From NCBI GenBank assembly GCA_017447875.1, contig JAFSMP010000042.1, forward strand, positions 29,088-93,087: a stretch of 64,000 bases of DNA, read 5' to 3'. The translations under genes were made by a program, and so were the position numbers. Shown here piece after piece: positions 33,114 to 41,982 of the stretch. Numbering within the stretch: position 1 is the first letter of the stretch; every line of letters begins with the position of its first letter. A model generated the notes under the pieces. It did no database searches. It saw nothing but the letters and a program-made list of their open reading frames with translations, and was not told where the DNA came from. This DNA comes from Paludibacteraceae bacterium (GTDB lineage: Bacteria; Bacteroidota; Bacteroidia; Bacteroidales; Paludibacteraceae).

Positions 33114-34420
33114 TTGCCTATACAGAATTTACTAAAAATGTTCGATAATACTTCTTGGTTGGTTATCTGGCCGGTGACTTCTCCGAGTGCCGACAAGCAG
33201 TCCTGCAAATCCAGCGACAGCAGTTCACCGGATAAGCCGGAGTCTAAACCCTCTTGCACCCGCTCGATCGCTTCGTGTGCCCGGCAAATCGCCTCATAAT
33301 GCCGCACATTACTGAGCATGACCGCCGAAGTTTGCATCGACTCCCGTGCGATACGCACCAGTTCTTTCTTCAGAGGCTCTATTTCGCCATTCTTGGCGGA
33401 AATGGCGATTTGTGATTGGTAATTGGTGATTGGTGATTGGTCTATCTTATTCAACACGTGGATGACCGTTCCGGAATGGTCAATATCCAATGTCCATTGT
33501 CCGTTGTCGCTCAGATAGATGATGATCTGCGCTTTCTGCGCGGCTTGGCGACTGCGCTCGATGCCTAAGTTCTCTATGGCGTCGTTGGTCTCGCGCAGTC
33601 CGGCGGTGTCGATAAGACGGAAGAGGATACCGTCCAGGATGATTGTGTCTTCGATGGTGTCCCGGGTGGTACCTTGGATGTCACTGACGATTGCCCTTTG
33701 TTCGCCCAGCAGGGCATTGAGAAGCGTGGATTTACCTACGTTCGGTGCACCTACAATCGCAACAGGGATACCGTTGCGGATCGCGTTACCGGTTCGGAAG
33801 GACGACTGCAGTGCTGCCAGTTTGGAGGCGATCTCCTCTGCCAGGGAGCTTAACTCCGTGCGATCCGCGAACTCCAGTTCTTCGTGATCCGCAAAGTCCA
33901 ACTCTAATTCGATAAGAGAGGTGAAATGCAGCAAGCGCTCCCGCAGAATCTTCAGTTCGTTAGATACAGAACCGCGTAACTGACTGAGTGCCAAGTCCTT
34001 CTCTGCCTTCGATTGGGCTGCTATCAGATCTGCCACCGCTTCAGCTTGCGTTAGGTCCATCTTTCCGTTAAGGAACGCCCTACGGGTGAATTCCCCGGGT
34101 TCTGCGGCTCTGCAACCCGCATCGATTAACCATCTAAGAATCTCCTGCTGAATGAACACGCTACCGTGACAGGCTATCTCGACCGTGTCTTCGCCGGTGA
34201 ACGAGTGCGGTGCCCGAAAGACAGAACACATCACTTCATCCAGCACCTCTCCGTTGCGCTGTATCTTTCCGTGCCGCACCGTATTGGCAGGCGTGTCCGA
34301 AAGGGCTGTGCGACCGGCAAAGAGCGTATCTACGATAGAGATAGCGTCCTTACCGGACACACGGATGATGGCAATTCCACCTGTTCCGTAAGCAGTTGAT
34401 ATAGCACAAATCGTGTTCAT
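33110..34420 (-). CDS. mnmE: tRNA modification GTPase MnmE
   Basis: With MnmG installs the carboxymethylaminomethyl group on U34 of tRNAs. The N-terminal THF-binding domain, the GTPase with G1 GAPNVGKSTLLNALL (about 219), G2/G3 GTTRDTIED and DTAGLRET, G4 NKID, and the terminal CIGK motif are all present. 436 residues is slightly short. A TGATTGGT repeat sits right after NKID and encodes QSPITNYQSQIAI, in the G4-G5 segment. The promoter at 34436-34466 would leave a leader of only about 9 nt. Confidence 0.96.
   Translation of the reverse strand: MNTICAISTAYGTGGIAIIRVSGKDAISIVDTLFAGRTALSDTPANTVRHGKIQRNGEVLDEVMCSVFRAPHSFTGEDTVEIACHGSVFIQQEILRWLIDAGCRAAEPGEFTRRAFLNGKMDLTQAEAVADLIAAQSKAEKDLALSQLRGSVSNELKILRERLLHFTSLIELELDFADHEELEFADRTELSSLAEEIASKLAALQSSFRTGNAIRNGIPVAIVGAPNVGKSTLLNALLGEQRAIVSDIQGTTRDTIEDTIILDGILFRLIDTAGLRETNDAIENLGIERSRQAAQKAQIIIYLSDNGQWTLDIDHSGTVIHVLNKIDQSPITNYQSQIAISAKNGEIEPLKKELVRIARESMQTSAVMLSNVRHYEAICRAHEAIERVQEGLDSGLSGELLSLDLQDCLSALGEVTGQITNQEVLSNIFSKFCIGK
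33404..33442. repeat. In-frame tandem repeat in mnmE, word TGATTGGT
   Basis: Four units of the 8-mer, encoding QSPITNYQSQI after the NKID motif; the same word is found in btuB and the HAD gene. A smaller patch (TCCAATGTCCATTGTCC, 33485-33501) follows within the same gene. Confidence 0.88.
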
Positions 34421-34435
34421 CCTACAAATTGGCTA

Positions 34436-34466
34436 CAAAATTACAACAAAAATCGCATATACGCAA
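34436..34466 (-). promoter_or_regulatory. Promoter of mnmE-yicC-gmk-folC
   Basis: Minus strand: TTG, 20 nt beginning CGTATATGC, then TAATTTTG. Confidence 0.75.
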
Positions 34467-34501
34467 GTGTTTGGTTAAATAATTTGTCAGCAGGGCTATT
34501 T

Positions 34502-35197
34502 TTACAGATACTGCAGCAGTTGATCGAGGGTGGTGATAATGGTTATATGTGATTGGTTATTGGTGATTGGCTCATTGCGACGATTAAAATAGATCGCATC
34601 GATGCCGGCCGCTTGTGCACCAAGGATGTCGGTGGTCATCGAGTCACCGACCATGATTACTTCGGAGGGTTGAAGACCGCAACGCCGCAGTGCTTCTTGG
34701 TAGAACCGCACATCGGGCTTGTCGTAACCTATATCCATGGATATATACGTGTCCTCGAAGAGGTGTAATATACCTGCGTGTTGCAGACGGGAACGCTGCA
34801 GATGCCCGAAACTGTTGGAGGCGGCAAAGAGTCGGTAACCCTTGTTTTTCAAGGCTTCAAGCGTCTCTTTGGCTTCCGGCACCAGCGTATGAGTGGTACC
34901 CCACGCGGCACGAAAAGCATGCTTGAACGGATCGACGGCTGAAGGCGGATAACCGATGGTAGCAATGAACTCAGCCGGATACAGTTCCATCACTTCCGCT
35001 ATCGTATGCAGACCGCGCTTGGCCTCGGAAAAGAGTCTTCCGCTTATTTCGAAAAATAATTGGAAGAGACCGTCCTGCGGACTGTAGGACCGCTGCGCTG
35101 TAAGACTTTCCATCGCTGCCTCAAAAGCCGCTCGACAGCAAGGGATGTAGTCCAGCAAGGTATCGTCAATATCAATAAAAATAGCTTTGTATTTCAT
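34502..35197 (-). CDS. HAD phosphatase, YjjG-like nucleotidase
   Basis: A 231-residue haloacid-dehalogenase-type phosphatase. Motif I FIDIDDTLLDY (residues 6-16), motif II LFAASNSF and motif IV MVGDSMTTDILGA are clear. The spacing fits the YjjG pyrimidine-nucleotidase group. The ATG at 35197 starts motif I; the frame remains open upstream only because it reads antisense through tRNA-Pro. A TGATTGGT repeat near residue 213 encodes EPITNNQSHITI. Probably co-transcribed behind the tRNA. Confidence 0.9.
   Translation of the reverse strand: MKYKAIFIDIDDTLLDYIPCCRAAFEAAMESLTAQRSYSPQDGLFQLFFEISGRLFSEAKRGLHTIAEVMELYPAEFIATIGYPPSAVDPFKHAFRAAWGTTHTLVPEAKETLEALKNKGYRLFAASNSFGHLQRSRLQHAGILHLFEDTYISMDIGYDKPDVRFYQEALRRCGLQPSEVIMVGDSMTTDILGAQAAGIDAIYFNRRNEPITNNQSHITIITTLDQLLQYL
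34547..34573. repeat. In-frame tandem repeat in HAD gene, word TGATTGGT
   Basis: Three units (TGATTGGTTATTGGTGATTGG), in the same orientation and reading frame relative to the gene as in btuB and mnmE. Confidence 0.85.
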
Positions 35198-35232
35198 AAA
35201 AAAGTGGCGTGTAGTTTTTACACACCACTTTG

Positions 35233-35307
35233 TCGGGTAGGCGAGATTCGAACTCACGACCTCCTGCTCCCAAAGCAGGCATTCTAACCGGGCTGAACTA
35301 CTACCCG
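35233..35307 (-). tRNA. tRNA-Pro (anticodon TGG)
   Basis: Minus-strand cloverleaf: acceptor CGGGTAG/CTACCCG, anticodon arm CCTGC-TTTGGGA-GCAGG with TGG at 34-36, and T arm with GTTCGAATC. The discriminator is A and no CCA is encoded. It lies 36 bp upstream of the HAD gene. Confidence 0.95.
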
Positions 35308-35323
35308 CGCAGCAAAAAGTGTG

Positions 35324-35355
35324 CAAAGGTACTGCTTTTTTTTGATATATGCAAA
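35324..35355 (-). promoter_or_regulatory. Promoter of tRNA-Pro and HAD gene
   Basis: Minus strand: TTTG, 20 nt beginning CATATATC, then TACCTTTG, 17 nt before the tRNA 5' end. Confidence 0.8.
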
Positions 35356-35374
35356 TTTATTGGCAAAAAAAGTG

Positions 35375-36838
35375 CTATAATTCGACTGTTTGCCCCTTTT
35401 GCGGTACTTCTACGTTTTTTAATCCTGCATCTTCCAAGTGTCCTTTATACGTCTCTGCGGCTGTTTCATCACCATGCACCACAAACACCTGTTGCACTTG
35501 TTTCACATCAAGGCTGCGCGTGAAATAGTCAATCATCTCGCGGTAGTCTCCATGTCCGGAGAAACCTTCGATTTTGGTGATCTGCGCCTTGATACGGCGG
35601 TCGAGACCGAAGATGGATATCCACTGCAGACCGGGTTGCTGGATACGAGCACCGAGCGTCGAGGGTTCGCAATAACCGACGATAAGGATGGTGCACCGCG
35701 GATCAGAGATATGGTTTGCTACGTGATGCTTGATACGTCCTGCCTCCAACATGCCCGAAGCGGAGATGATGATACAGGGTTCGTCCTTATGGTTAAGTGC
35801 TTTGGACTCATTGATGTCGGTGATGTAGCGCAAGGTATTGAATCCAAAGGGATCGTGATCGAAACGCATGGTGTCGCGTACTTCGTCAGAGAGTTCTTCG
35901 GGGTACATACGGAAGATCTGCGTGGCATTGGTGGACATAGGGCTGTCCACATAGACCGGTATCTGCGGCAGCCGACCGTCGTTATAGAGTTGGTTCAGCA
36001 CATAGACGATCTCTTGCGTACGACCGACGGAGAAAGAAGGGATGAGCAGTTGTCCTTTGCGGTACACACAGGTGTCTTCCACTACGCCAAGTAACTGCTC
36101 TTCAGTCACCATCTGCTCATCGTGTAAGCGGTCACCATAGGTAGACTCGCAGATGAGGTAGTCGCATTGCGGGAAGAGTTGCGGCGGCGGCAGAATATGA
36201 CAGTGTAACCGTCCCACATCACCGGTGTAGGTCAAACGCTTCCAACGTTTGACGTTGTTTGAGGTCGTTTGAGATTGTTTGAGATCGTTTTCATATATCT
36301 CCAGCGAGCAGATGGCACCGCCGAGCATGTGACCGGAGTTGGTGAAGGTAAGCAGGACGTCGTCGAAAAGCCGGAAACGACGGTCGTAACTGTAGGTGAC
36401 GAAATGCTTCATGGCTTTATTGACATCCTTCTGGTCATAGAGCGGTTCGATCTTATATTTCTTCCCTTTCTCCTTATGGGGATTCTGCTTGTCAATCTTC
36501 TTATTATAGGTGCGTACATCCTGTTCTTGGATAAACGCCGTGTCGGCGAGCATGAGGGCACAGAGGTCACGGGTAGCTGGCGTGCAGTAGATATCGCCCT
36601 TGAAACCCATCTTAACGATGTACGGGATCAGTCCGGAGTGGTCAATATGCGCATGGGAGAGCACAACGCAGTCCAGCGTAGCCGGGTCAAAACCCAAGTC
36701 CCGGTTAGCGGCATCGGTCTCCATACCTTTACCTTGATACATTCCGCAGTCCAGAAGAATCGTGTGACCCGAATCGGTCGTGATAAGATGCTTGCTTCCG
36801 GTCACCTCACGGGTGGCTCCTAAGAATTGAATTTTCAT
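35375..36838 (-). CDS. Metallo-beta-lactamase/beta-CASP nuclease-like protein
   Basis: A 487-residue protein of the RNA-processing beta-CASP group. The zinc motif HAHIDHSG (about 76-83), the domain's DCGMYQG start, SAHMLGG-like NSGHMLGGAICSLEIY, the beta-CASP domain (IPSFSVGRTQEIVYVL) and the RMMBL-type end (FSGHGDYREMIDYF, VVHGDETAAE) are in order. It probably cuts RNA, but the target is unknown. The ATG at 36838 is preferred because the promoter's -7 box (36860-36867) rules out the codon at 36862. A GTTTGA repeat encodes DLKQSQTTSNNVK near residue 190. Confidence 0.9.
   Translation of the reverse strand: MKIQFLGATREVTGSKHLITTDSGHTILLDCGMYQGKGMETDAANRDLGFDPATLDCVVLSHAHIDHSGLIPYIVKMGFKGDIYCTPATRDLCALMLADTAFIQEQDVRTYNKKIDKQNPHKEKGKKYKIEPLYDQKDVNKAMKHFVTYSYDRRFRLFDDVLLTFTNSGHMLGGAICSLEIYENDLKQSQTTSNNVKRWKRLTYTGDVGRLHCHILPPPQLFPQCDYLICESTYGDRLHDEQMVTEEQLLGVVEDTCVYRKGQLLIPSFSVGRTQEIVYVLNQLYNDGRLPQIPVYVDSPMSTNATQIFRMYPEELSDEVRDTMRFDHDPFGFNTLRYITDINESKALNHKDEPCIIISASGMLEAGRIKHHVANHISDPRCTILIVGYCEPSTLGARIQQPGLQWISIFGLDRRIKAQITKIEGFSGHGDYREMIDYFTRSLDVKQVQQVFVVHGDETAAETYKGHLEDAGLKNVEVPQKGQTVEL
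36246..36292. repeat. In-frame tandem repeat, word CGTTTGAGAT (period 10)
   Basis: Four to five units of 10 bp in the beta-CASP gene, encoding NDLKQSQTTSNNVK. Confidence 0.88.
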
Positions 36839-36859
36839 GGTTATTTTGAATTTGTGCTG

Positions 36860-36890
36860 CAAAATTAGTAAAAATTTTCTATTTACACAA
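36860..36890 (-). promoter_or_regulatory. Promoter of the beta-CASP gene
   Basis: Minus strand: TTG, 20 nt, TAATTTTG. Confidence 0.7.
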
Positions 36891-36916
36891 GTAAAAACGA
36901 TTAATTTTTACAAATT

Positions 36917-36948
36917 TTTGCACATATGCAAATTTTTTTGTACCTTTG
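36917..36948 (+). promoter_or_regulatory. Promoter of the S9 peptidase gene
   Basis: TTTG, 20 nt beginning CACATATGC, then TACCTTTG; the ATG is 21 nt downstream. Confidence 0.8.
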
Positions 36949-36968
36949 CGCCAAATTTTGTGTGAATA

Positions 36969-39119
36969 ATGAAAAAATTCTTTTATTTAGTTATGGCAAC
37001 GATCGCTTTAGTAGGCACAGCTTGCCAAAAAGCAGAAGAAGGAAAAGCTCCGATTACCAAACCTCAGATCACGATAGAGGGCGGTCGTCTGACGCCGGAA
37101 GGATTATGGGCGATGGGACGTATCGGTAGTGTGAAGAGTGATATCGAGACCGGTTGGATCGCGTACACGGTCAGTTACTACAGCGTAGCCGAAAACCGAT
37201 CCACTTCGTGGATACGGATTTGCAATCCGTTCGAGAACATGCACGTAGACGATGAATTTGTAGGTAATGAACCGGCATGGTTCGGGTCCAGCGGTTGGTT
37301 GGCGTACCTCAAAGGCGGTAAGTTATATCTTCGTCGGGACAAAGAAGAAGTAGAGGTGCAAGGAGCGGAAGAGATAGAGGGTTTCCTACTCTCCCCGATG
37401 CGGGATAAGATCATCTTGATCAAACAAGTGAAGACGGTGATGACGACTGCGGACAAATATCCGGATCTGCCCTTAGCAACGGGTCACATGCACGAGGACC
37501 TGATGTACAAACATTGGGACGAGTGGACAGAGACCGCTCCGCAGCCGTTCCTGTGCGATCTGGAGATCACCTATTACGGAGAAGGCGAGCGTATCAAGAC
37601 CGCCAAGATCGGCGAGAGCATCAATATTCTCGAAGGTACGGCGTATGAGTGTCCGATGAAGCCGTTTGGCGGTGTAGAGCAGTTGGCTTGGAATCCGAAC
37701 AATGAAGAGATCGCTTATACCTGTCGCAAGAAGACGGGGCTGGATTATGCCGTTTCGACGAATAGTGACATCTATTTATATAATGTACGCACGCGCGAAG
37801 AGAAAAACATCACTGCGGACAACAAAGGTTATGACACCAATCCGAGTTACTCTCCGGACGGACAATGGATCGCTTGGCAATCCATGGAGCGGGACGGCTA
37901 CGAGAGCGATGAGAACCGCTTGATGGTGATGAACCTGCAGACGGGTGAGAAACGTTTCCTGAGCCGCACGATGGACACGAATGTAGATGAGTACGGTTGG
38001 TACAATGATTCTACTCTACTCTTCACCGCTTGCTGGCACGCTACTGTGCAACTCTACCGTGTGACTTTAGACGGACAGGTCAATAAACTGACAGACGGTC
38101 AATTTGACCTTGGTTTAGGCGATGTGAGCGACCATTATGCTTTTGTTTTGGGTCACTCCATGCGTCAGGCAAACGAGATATACCGTCTCGATGTAGCGGA
38201 ATGGTTGGAAAAAGATAAGGGTGATTATGCGCATACGGAGGTATGGTACGACCAGCCTTTTGACACCTATAATCAGTTGTTGGATAAGTTGACGAGCGAG
38301 AACGATAATATCTACAACCAGATCGAGCGTTCGACGGTGGTGCCGAGATGGCAGAAGACGACGGACGGTAAGGATATGCTGACCTGGATCATCTACCCGC
38401 CGCATTTCGATGCTACTAAGAAATATCCGACGATCTTGTACTGTGAGGGAGGTCCGCAGACTCCGGTGAGTCAGTTCTGGTCATTTAGATGGAACTTCAT
38501 GATGATGAGTGCGGGTGATTATATCATCGTAGCACCGAACCGTCGCGGTCTGCCAGGCTTCGGCAAGGCATGGAACGAGCAGATCAGCGGTGACTACGGA
38601 GGTCAGTGTATGAAGGATTACTTCTCCGCGATCGATGAGTTCTGCAAAGAACCGTATGTGGACAAGGACCATCTGGGATGCGTCGGTGCATCGTTCGGCG
38701 GTTTCAGCGTGTATTGGATAGCGGGTCATCATGAGGGTCGTTTCAAGGCCTTCATCGCGCATGACGGTATCTTCAACCTGGAGATGCAGTACCTGGAGAC
38801 CGAAGAGAAATGGTTCGCTAACTGGGATATGGGTGGTGCCTATTGGGACAAGAACAATAAGATCGCCCAACGCACCTTTGCCAACAGTCCGCATAAGTTC
38901 GTCGATCAATGGGACACGCCGATCCTCTGTATCCATTGCGAGAAAGACTACCGTATCTTGGCTAACCAAGCGATGGCCGCTTTTGATGCGGCTAAGATGC
39001 GCGGTGTTCCGGCAGAGTTGTTGATCTTCCCGGACGAGAACCACTGGGTGCTCAAACCGCAGAACGGTATTCTTTGGCAACGAGAGTTTAGAAATTGGCT
39101 CGACCGCTGGTTAAAATGA
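36969..39119 (+). CDS. S9-family prolyl oligopeptidase-like lipoprotein
   Basis: A 716-residue envelope peptidase. A lipoprotein-like signal (ATIALVGTAC) precedes a beta-propeller with WD-like DPP repeats (NPSYSPDGQWIAWQSMERDG). The alpha/beta-hydrolase domain carries the serine motif GASFGGFS (Ser at about 575), Asp in CIHCEKDYRI (about 659) and His in DENHWVLKPQN (about 691). It likely releases dipeptides outside the inner membrane. The following thioesterase gene starts 20 bp later after a repeat-filled gap. Confidence 0.92.
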   Translation: MKKFFYLVMATIALVGTACQKAEEGKAPITKPQITIEGGRLTPEGLWAMGRIGSVKSDIETGWIAYTVSYYSVAENRSTSWIRICNPFENMHVDDEFVGNEPAWFGSSGWLAYLKGGKLYLRRDKEEVEVQGAEEIEGFLLSPMRDKIILIKQVKTVMTTADKYPDLPLATGHMHEDLMYKHWDEWTETAPQPFLCDLEITYYGEGERIKTAKIGESINILEGTAYECPMKPFGGVEQLAWNPNNEEIAYTCRKKTGLDYAVSTNSDIYLYNVRTREEKNITADNKGYDTNPSYSPDGQWIAWQSMERDGYESDENRLMVMNLQTGEKRFLSRTMDTNVDEYGWYNDSTLLFTACWHATVQLYRVTLDGQVNKLTDGQFDLGLGDVSDHYAFVLGHSMRQANEIYRLDVAEWLEKDKGDYAHTEVWYDQPFDTYNQLLDKLTSENDNIYNQIERSTVVPRWQKTTDGKDMLTWIIYPPHFDATKKYPTILYCEGGPQTPVSQFWSFRWNFMMMSAGDYIIVAPNRRGLPGFGKAWNEQISGDYGGQCMKDYFSAIDEFCKEPYVDKDHLGCVGASFGGFSVYWIAGHHEGRFKAFIAHDGIFNLEMQYLETEEKWFANWDMGGAYWDKNNKIAQRTFANSPHKFVDQWDTPILCIHCEKDYRILANQAMAAFDAAKMRGVPAELLIFPDENHWVLKPQNGILWQREFRNWLDRWLK

Positions 39120-39150
39120 GAAAATGAATAAATGCGAAAATGAGTAAATA
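39113..39150. repeat. Repeat, word AAAATGAG/AATGAATAA
   Basis: Degenerate units AAAATGAG-AAAATGAATAAATGCG-AAAATGAGTAAATA span the stop of the peptidase gene and the start of the thioesterase gene, supplying its ATG. Confidence 0.7.
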
Positions 39151-39859
39151 TTCTTACGAATACGAGATCAAGTACCAGGAGGTGGACGGGCAACGGAAGT
39201 TGCGTCTGTATAACCTGGAGAACTACCTGCTGGAGGTTGCCGGTACGGTAGCCGATGAGTTGGGTTTCGGTATCGCTAAGTTGCACCCGATGGGTTTGAC
39301 ATGGATTCTGACAAGGGTGTCGCTGGAGATGTATGAACTTCCGACGCACTGCGAGAAGGTGCGTTTTGAGACCTGGATAGAGAACAATGCGCATATGCTC
39401 AGCACCCGTGATTTTCGGATCTACAGCGATGACCGTCTGATTGGTCAATGCAAGAGTGTGTGGGCGGTGTTGGACCTCAATAAACGCGAGATTGTCAATG
39501 TGTTCGATGATCCGATGTTTGACGGAGCAGTGGACGGAGAGGTGATCGAGATGCCGCGTGTACGCATGACGACCATCCCGGAACCGACGGGATGTGTGCC
39601 CCACCCGATTGTCTATTCGGACATCGACTATAACGGGCACTGTAACAGTTGCCGGTATCTGCAGGCGATGACGGATGCCTACCTACCCGACTACTACGGC
39701 AAAAAGATCCGGTTGGATATCAACTACAGTAAAGAGGTGATGCTGGGTGAGACGCTGCAGACGTATTATCTGATCACGGAAGACGGCGTACAATACCAGC
39801 AGAAGAATGATGCGGGAGAGACGAGTTGTTCAGCAAAGCTGAGCATTTGTGATTTGTGA
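39140..39859 (+). CDS. Acyl-ACP thioesterase
   Basis: A 239-residue double hot-dog enzyme of the FatA/FatB-type family that releases fatty acids from acyl carrier protein. Features include YEIKYQEVDGQRKLRLYNLENYL, MGLTWILTRVSLEM and the second-domain catalytic region YSDIDYNGHCNSCRYLQAMTD (here YSDIDYNGHCNSCRYLQ). Its stop lies inside a TTTGTGA repeat that fills the gap to the next gene. No lipid gene adjoins it. Confidence 0.9.
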   Translation: MSKYSYEYEIKYQEVDGQRKLRLYNLENYLLEVAGTVADELGFGIAKLHPMGLTWILTRVSLEMYELPTHCEKVRFETWIENNAHMLSTRDFRIYSDDRLIGQCKSVWAVLDLNKREIVNVFDDPMFDGAVDGEVIEMPRVRMTTIPEPTGCVPHPIVYSDIDYNGHCNSCRYLQAMTDAYLPDYYGKKIRLDINYSKEVMLGETLQTYYLITEDGVQYQQKNDAGETSCSAKLSICDL

Positions 39860-39875
39860 TTTGTAATTTGTGATT
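39843..39875. repeat. Tandem repeat, word TTTGTGA (period 7-8)
   Basis: Four units across the thioesterase stop codon, encoding its last residues and filling the gap. Confidence 0.85.
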
Positions 39876-39877
39876 TT

Positions 39878-40375
39878 ATGGAAACACAAGAGATAAAGAC
39901 AGCGTTAAAACGCCCGATAGAACTGGAGTGCGATGTGGTTCGTTTTCAGAACCAGAAAGACAAATGGATTGCCTTTGTGGGTTTGAAGGAAGGTCAGCCG
40001 TATGAGATCTTCACGGGTCTGGCGGATGACGAGATGGGTATTGCCTTACCGAAGAGTGTGACGAAGGGTAAGATCATCAAGGTCGTGCAGGAAGACGGAC
40101 AGAAACGGTACGACTTCCAGTTCGTCAACACGCGTGGATTCAAGACAACGGTGGAAGGACTGAGTTATAAGTTCGACCGCGAGTTCTGGAACTACGCCCG
40201 TCTGATCTCCGGTGTGTTGCGATACGGCATGCCGATTGACCAGGTGGTTCATATGATCAGCGGTCTGGAGATGGACAATGACTCGATCAATAACTGGACC
40301 ACGGGTGTAGCACGTGTATTAAAAAGATACATCCCCGGCGCTATCGCCGAGGATGATCCTACTTTTCTGCAATAA
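39878..40375 (+). CDS. Stand-alone C-terminal domain of a B12-type ribonucleotide reductase
   Basis: A 165-residue protein resembling the tail region after the catalytic barrel of adenosylcobalamin-dependent (class II) ribonucleotide reductases: RPIELECDVVRFQNQKDKWIAF (partly shown), GQPYEIFTGLADDE, LPKSVTKGKIIKV, WNYARLISGVLRYGMPIDQ. No catalytic domain precedes it and the ATG at 39878 is convincing, so it is a free-standing unit. It could be a split gene whose partner is elsewhere or a regulator sharing the fold. The 3' end overlaps the convergent rng by 17 bp. Confidence 0.6.
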   Translation: METQEIKTALKRPIELECDVVRFQNQKDKWIAFVGLKEGQPYEIFTGLADDEMGIALPKSVTKGKIIKVVQEDGQKRYDFQFVNTRGFKTTVEGLSYKFDREFWNYARLISGVLRYGMPIDQVVHMISGLEMDNDSINNWTTGVARVLKRYIPGAIAEDDPTFLQ

Positions 40376-41885
40376 AGCGGGTTTCTAACATTCCCAAGGA
40401 TTGATTTTCTACTACCTTGATGCCGTATTGGCGTCTCCATTTCCATGCGAGACTGTTCCACCAACCACGGGTGACGTACGCATAGATGAAGGGGTGCAGA
40501 TGAAGCAGTATGCCTTTGCCGTGCTGTTCATACTCATGCTCTATCTGTTCGGTTAACTGGTCGGTAAAGAGGATCGAAGGTTGGATCTTCCCTTTGCCCA
40601 TACAGGTGGGACAGGTCTCCATCACTTCCACTTCCACGGCCGGTCGTACGCGCTGGCGTGTGATCTGCATCAGTCCGAACTTACTGAGCGGCAGCACATT
40701 ATGCTTGGCGCGGTCGCGTTCCATGAGTTTACGCACATAGTCGTATAACTGCTGCTGGTGGTTCTTGTCATCCATATCGATAAAATCGACGATGATGATG
40801 CCGCCTATATCGCGCAGACGCAGTTGGTGAACCAACTCATCGGCGGCCAGCATGTTAAACTGGAACGCATTCTCTTCCTGGTCCTCAAAAATCTTCTTAC
40901 TGCCTGAGTTGACATCAATGGAGAACAGTGCTTCGGTCTTGTCGATGATGAGGTAACCTCCATGCTTGAAACCGACCGTCCTGCCGAGTCCCGTTTTCAT
41001 CTGACGGGTGATGTCGAAATGGTCGAAGATAGGTTGTGTGCCTTGGTAGAGCTTCACGATCTTAGCACTCTCGGGTGCGATCAGTTCCAGATAATGACGC
41101 ACTTCATCATAGATCTCTTGGTCATTGATCTGGATCGTGGTGAAGTCCGGACTAAGTACATCCCGGATGATACCGAGCGTACGTCCCATCTCTTCACTCA
41201 CCAGACTGACGGGTTCGCGTTTTTGCAAACTCTTGACGGTTTGTTCCCACCGATCGAGGAGCAATCGCAACTCATTGTCCAATTCCGCTGCACGTTTATC
41301 TTCCGCGACCGTACGAACGATGATGCCGAAACCGTGGGGTTTGATAGAGAGCATCAGTTGTTTGAGTCGCTGGCGTTCCGCCTCGCGTTTAATCTTCTGA
41401 CTTACCATGACGCCGTCTGCAAAGGGGATGAGGACGATGTTTCTGCCGGCGATAGAGATCTCGGCGGTCAGACGCGGTCCTTTGGTGTTGATGGGTTCCT
41501 TGGAAACCTGCACCAGGATAGGATCACCGACCTTGAGCACTTCGGCTATCTGTCCTTCTTTCCCTACTTCGGGTTGACGTTGCGTCTTCTGCATCGACGG
41601 CATATGACGCTTGTCCGAAACGGCTTTGGTAACATACGTTTGCAGCGTACGAAACTGAGAACCTAAATCCAAATAATGCAGAAAAGCTTCTTTCTCATGA
41701 CCTACGTCCACAAAGACTGCATTGAGCGCCGGCATCACTTTCTTGACTCTACCGTAGTAGATGTTTCCCACCGCAAAGTTATCCTCGTTACGTTTCTCAC
41801 GAGCTACCTCTTGCAGGCGGTCATCCTCTGTCAGCGCGATAGCGATCTCTTGCGGCTGTACGTCCACAATTAATTCGCTTTTCAT
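40359..41885 (-). CDS. rng: Ribonuclease E/G family protein
   Basis: Endoribonuclease for rRNA and mRNA maturation. S1-like RNA-binding start (NIYYGRVKKVMPALNAVFVDVGHEKEAF, partly shown), catalytic region with FDHFDITRQMKTGLGRTVG and SIDVNSGSK and IVDFIDMDD, and the zinc link CPTCMGKGK. 508 residues fits RNase G more than full RNase E. It follows the COX24-like gene after a 97-bp gap that contains a hairpin with a T-run. Confidence 0.93.
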   Translation of the reverse strand: MKSELIVDVQPQEIAIALTEDDRLQEVAREKRNEDNFAVGNIYYGRVKKVMPALNAVFVDVGHEKEAFLHYLDLGSQFRTLQTYVTKAVSDKRHMPSMQKTQRQPEVGKEGQIAEVLKVGDPILVQVSKEPINTKGPRLTAEISIAGRNIVLIPFADGVMVSQKIKREAERQRLKQLMLSIKPHGFGIIVRTVAEDKRAAELDNELRLLLDRWEQTVKSLQKREPVSLVSEEMGRTLGIIRDVLSPDFTTIQINDQEIYDEVRHYLELIAPESAKIVKLYQGTQPIFDHFDITRQMKTGLGRTVGFKHGGYLIIDKTEALFSIDVNSGSKKIFEDQEENAFQFNMLAADELVHQLRLRDIGGIIIVDFIDMDDKNHQQQLYDYVRKLMERDRAKHNVLPLSKFGLMQITRQRVRPAVEVEVMETCPTCMGKGKIQPSILFTDQLTEQIEHEYEQHGKGILLHLHPFIYAYVTRGWWNSLAWKWRRQYGIKVVENQSLGMLETRFIAEK

Positions 41886-41912
41886 ACTTGAAAGGGTTAA
41901 AAGAAATAAATA

Positions 41913-41964
41913 AAAGGGCCTTGTGGCAACTTACCCGCACTCGAGCAAGTCTCAAGCCACAAAG
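41913..41964 (-). terminator. Possible attenuator between the COX24-like gene and rng
   Basis: Minus strand: CTTTGTGGC (41956-41964) pairs with GCCACAAGG (41919-41927) across a 28-nt loop, followed by CCCTTTTA. The long loop and short T-run suggest partial termination, which would lower rng relative to the upstream genes. Confidence 0.5.
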
Positions 41965-41982
41965 CCGAAACGCTATCGTCAA

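Noticed and set aside
35198-35326. N-terminal extension of the HAD phosphatase
   Set aside because: The added residues read antisense through tRNA-Pro and precede the family's motif I.
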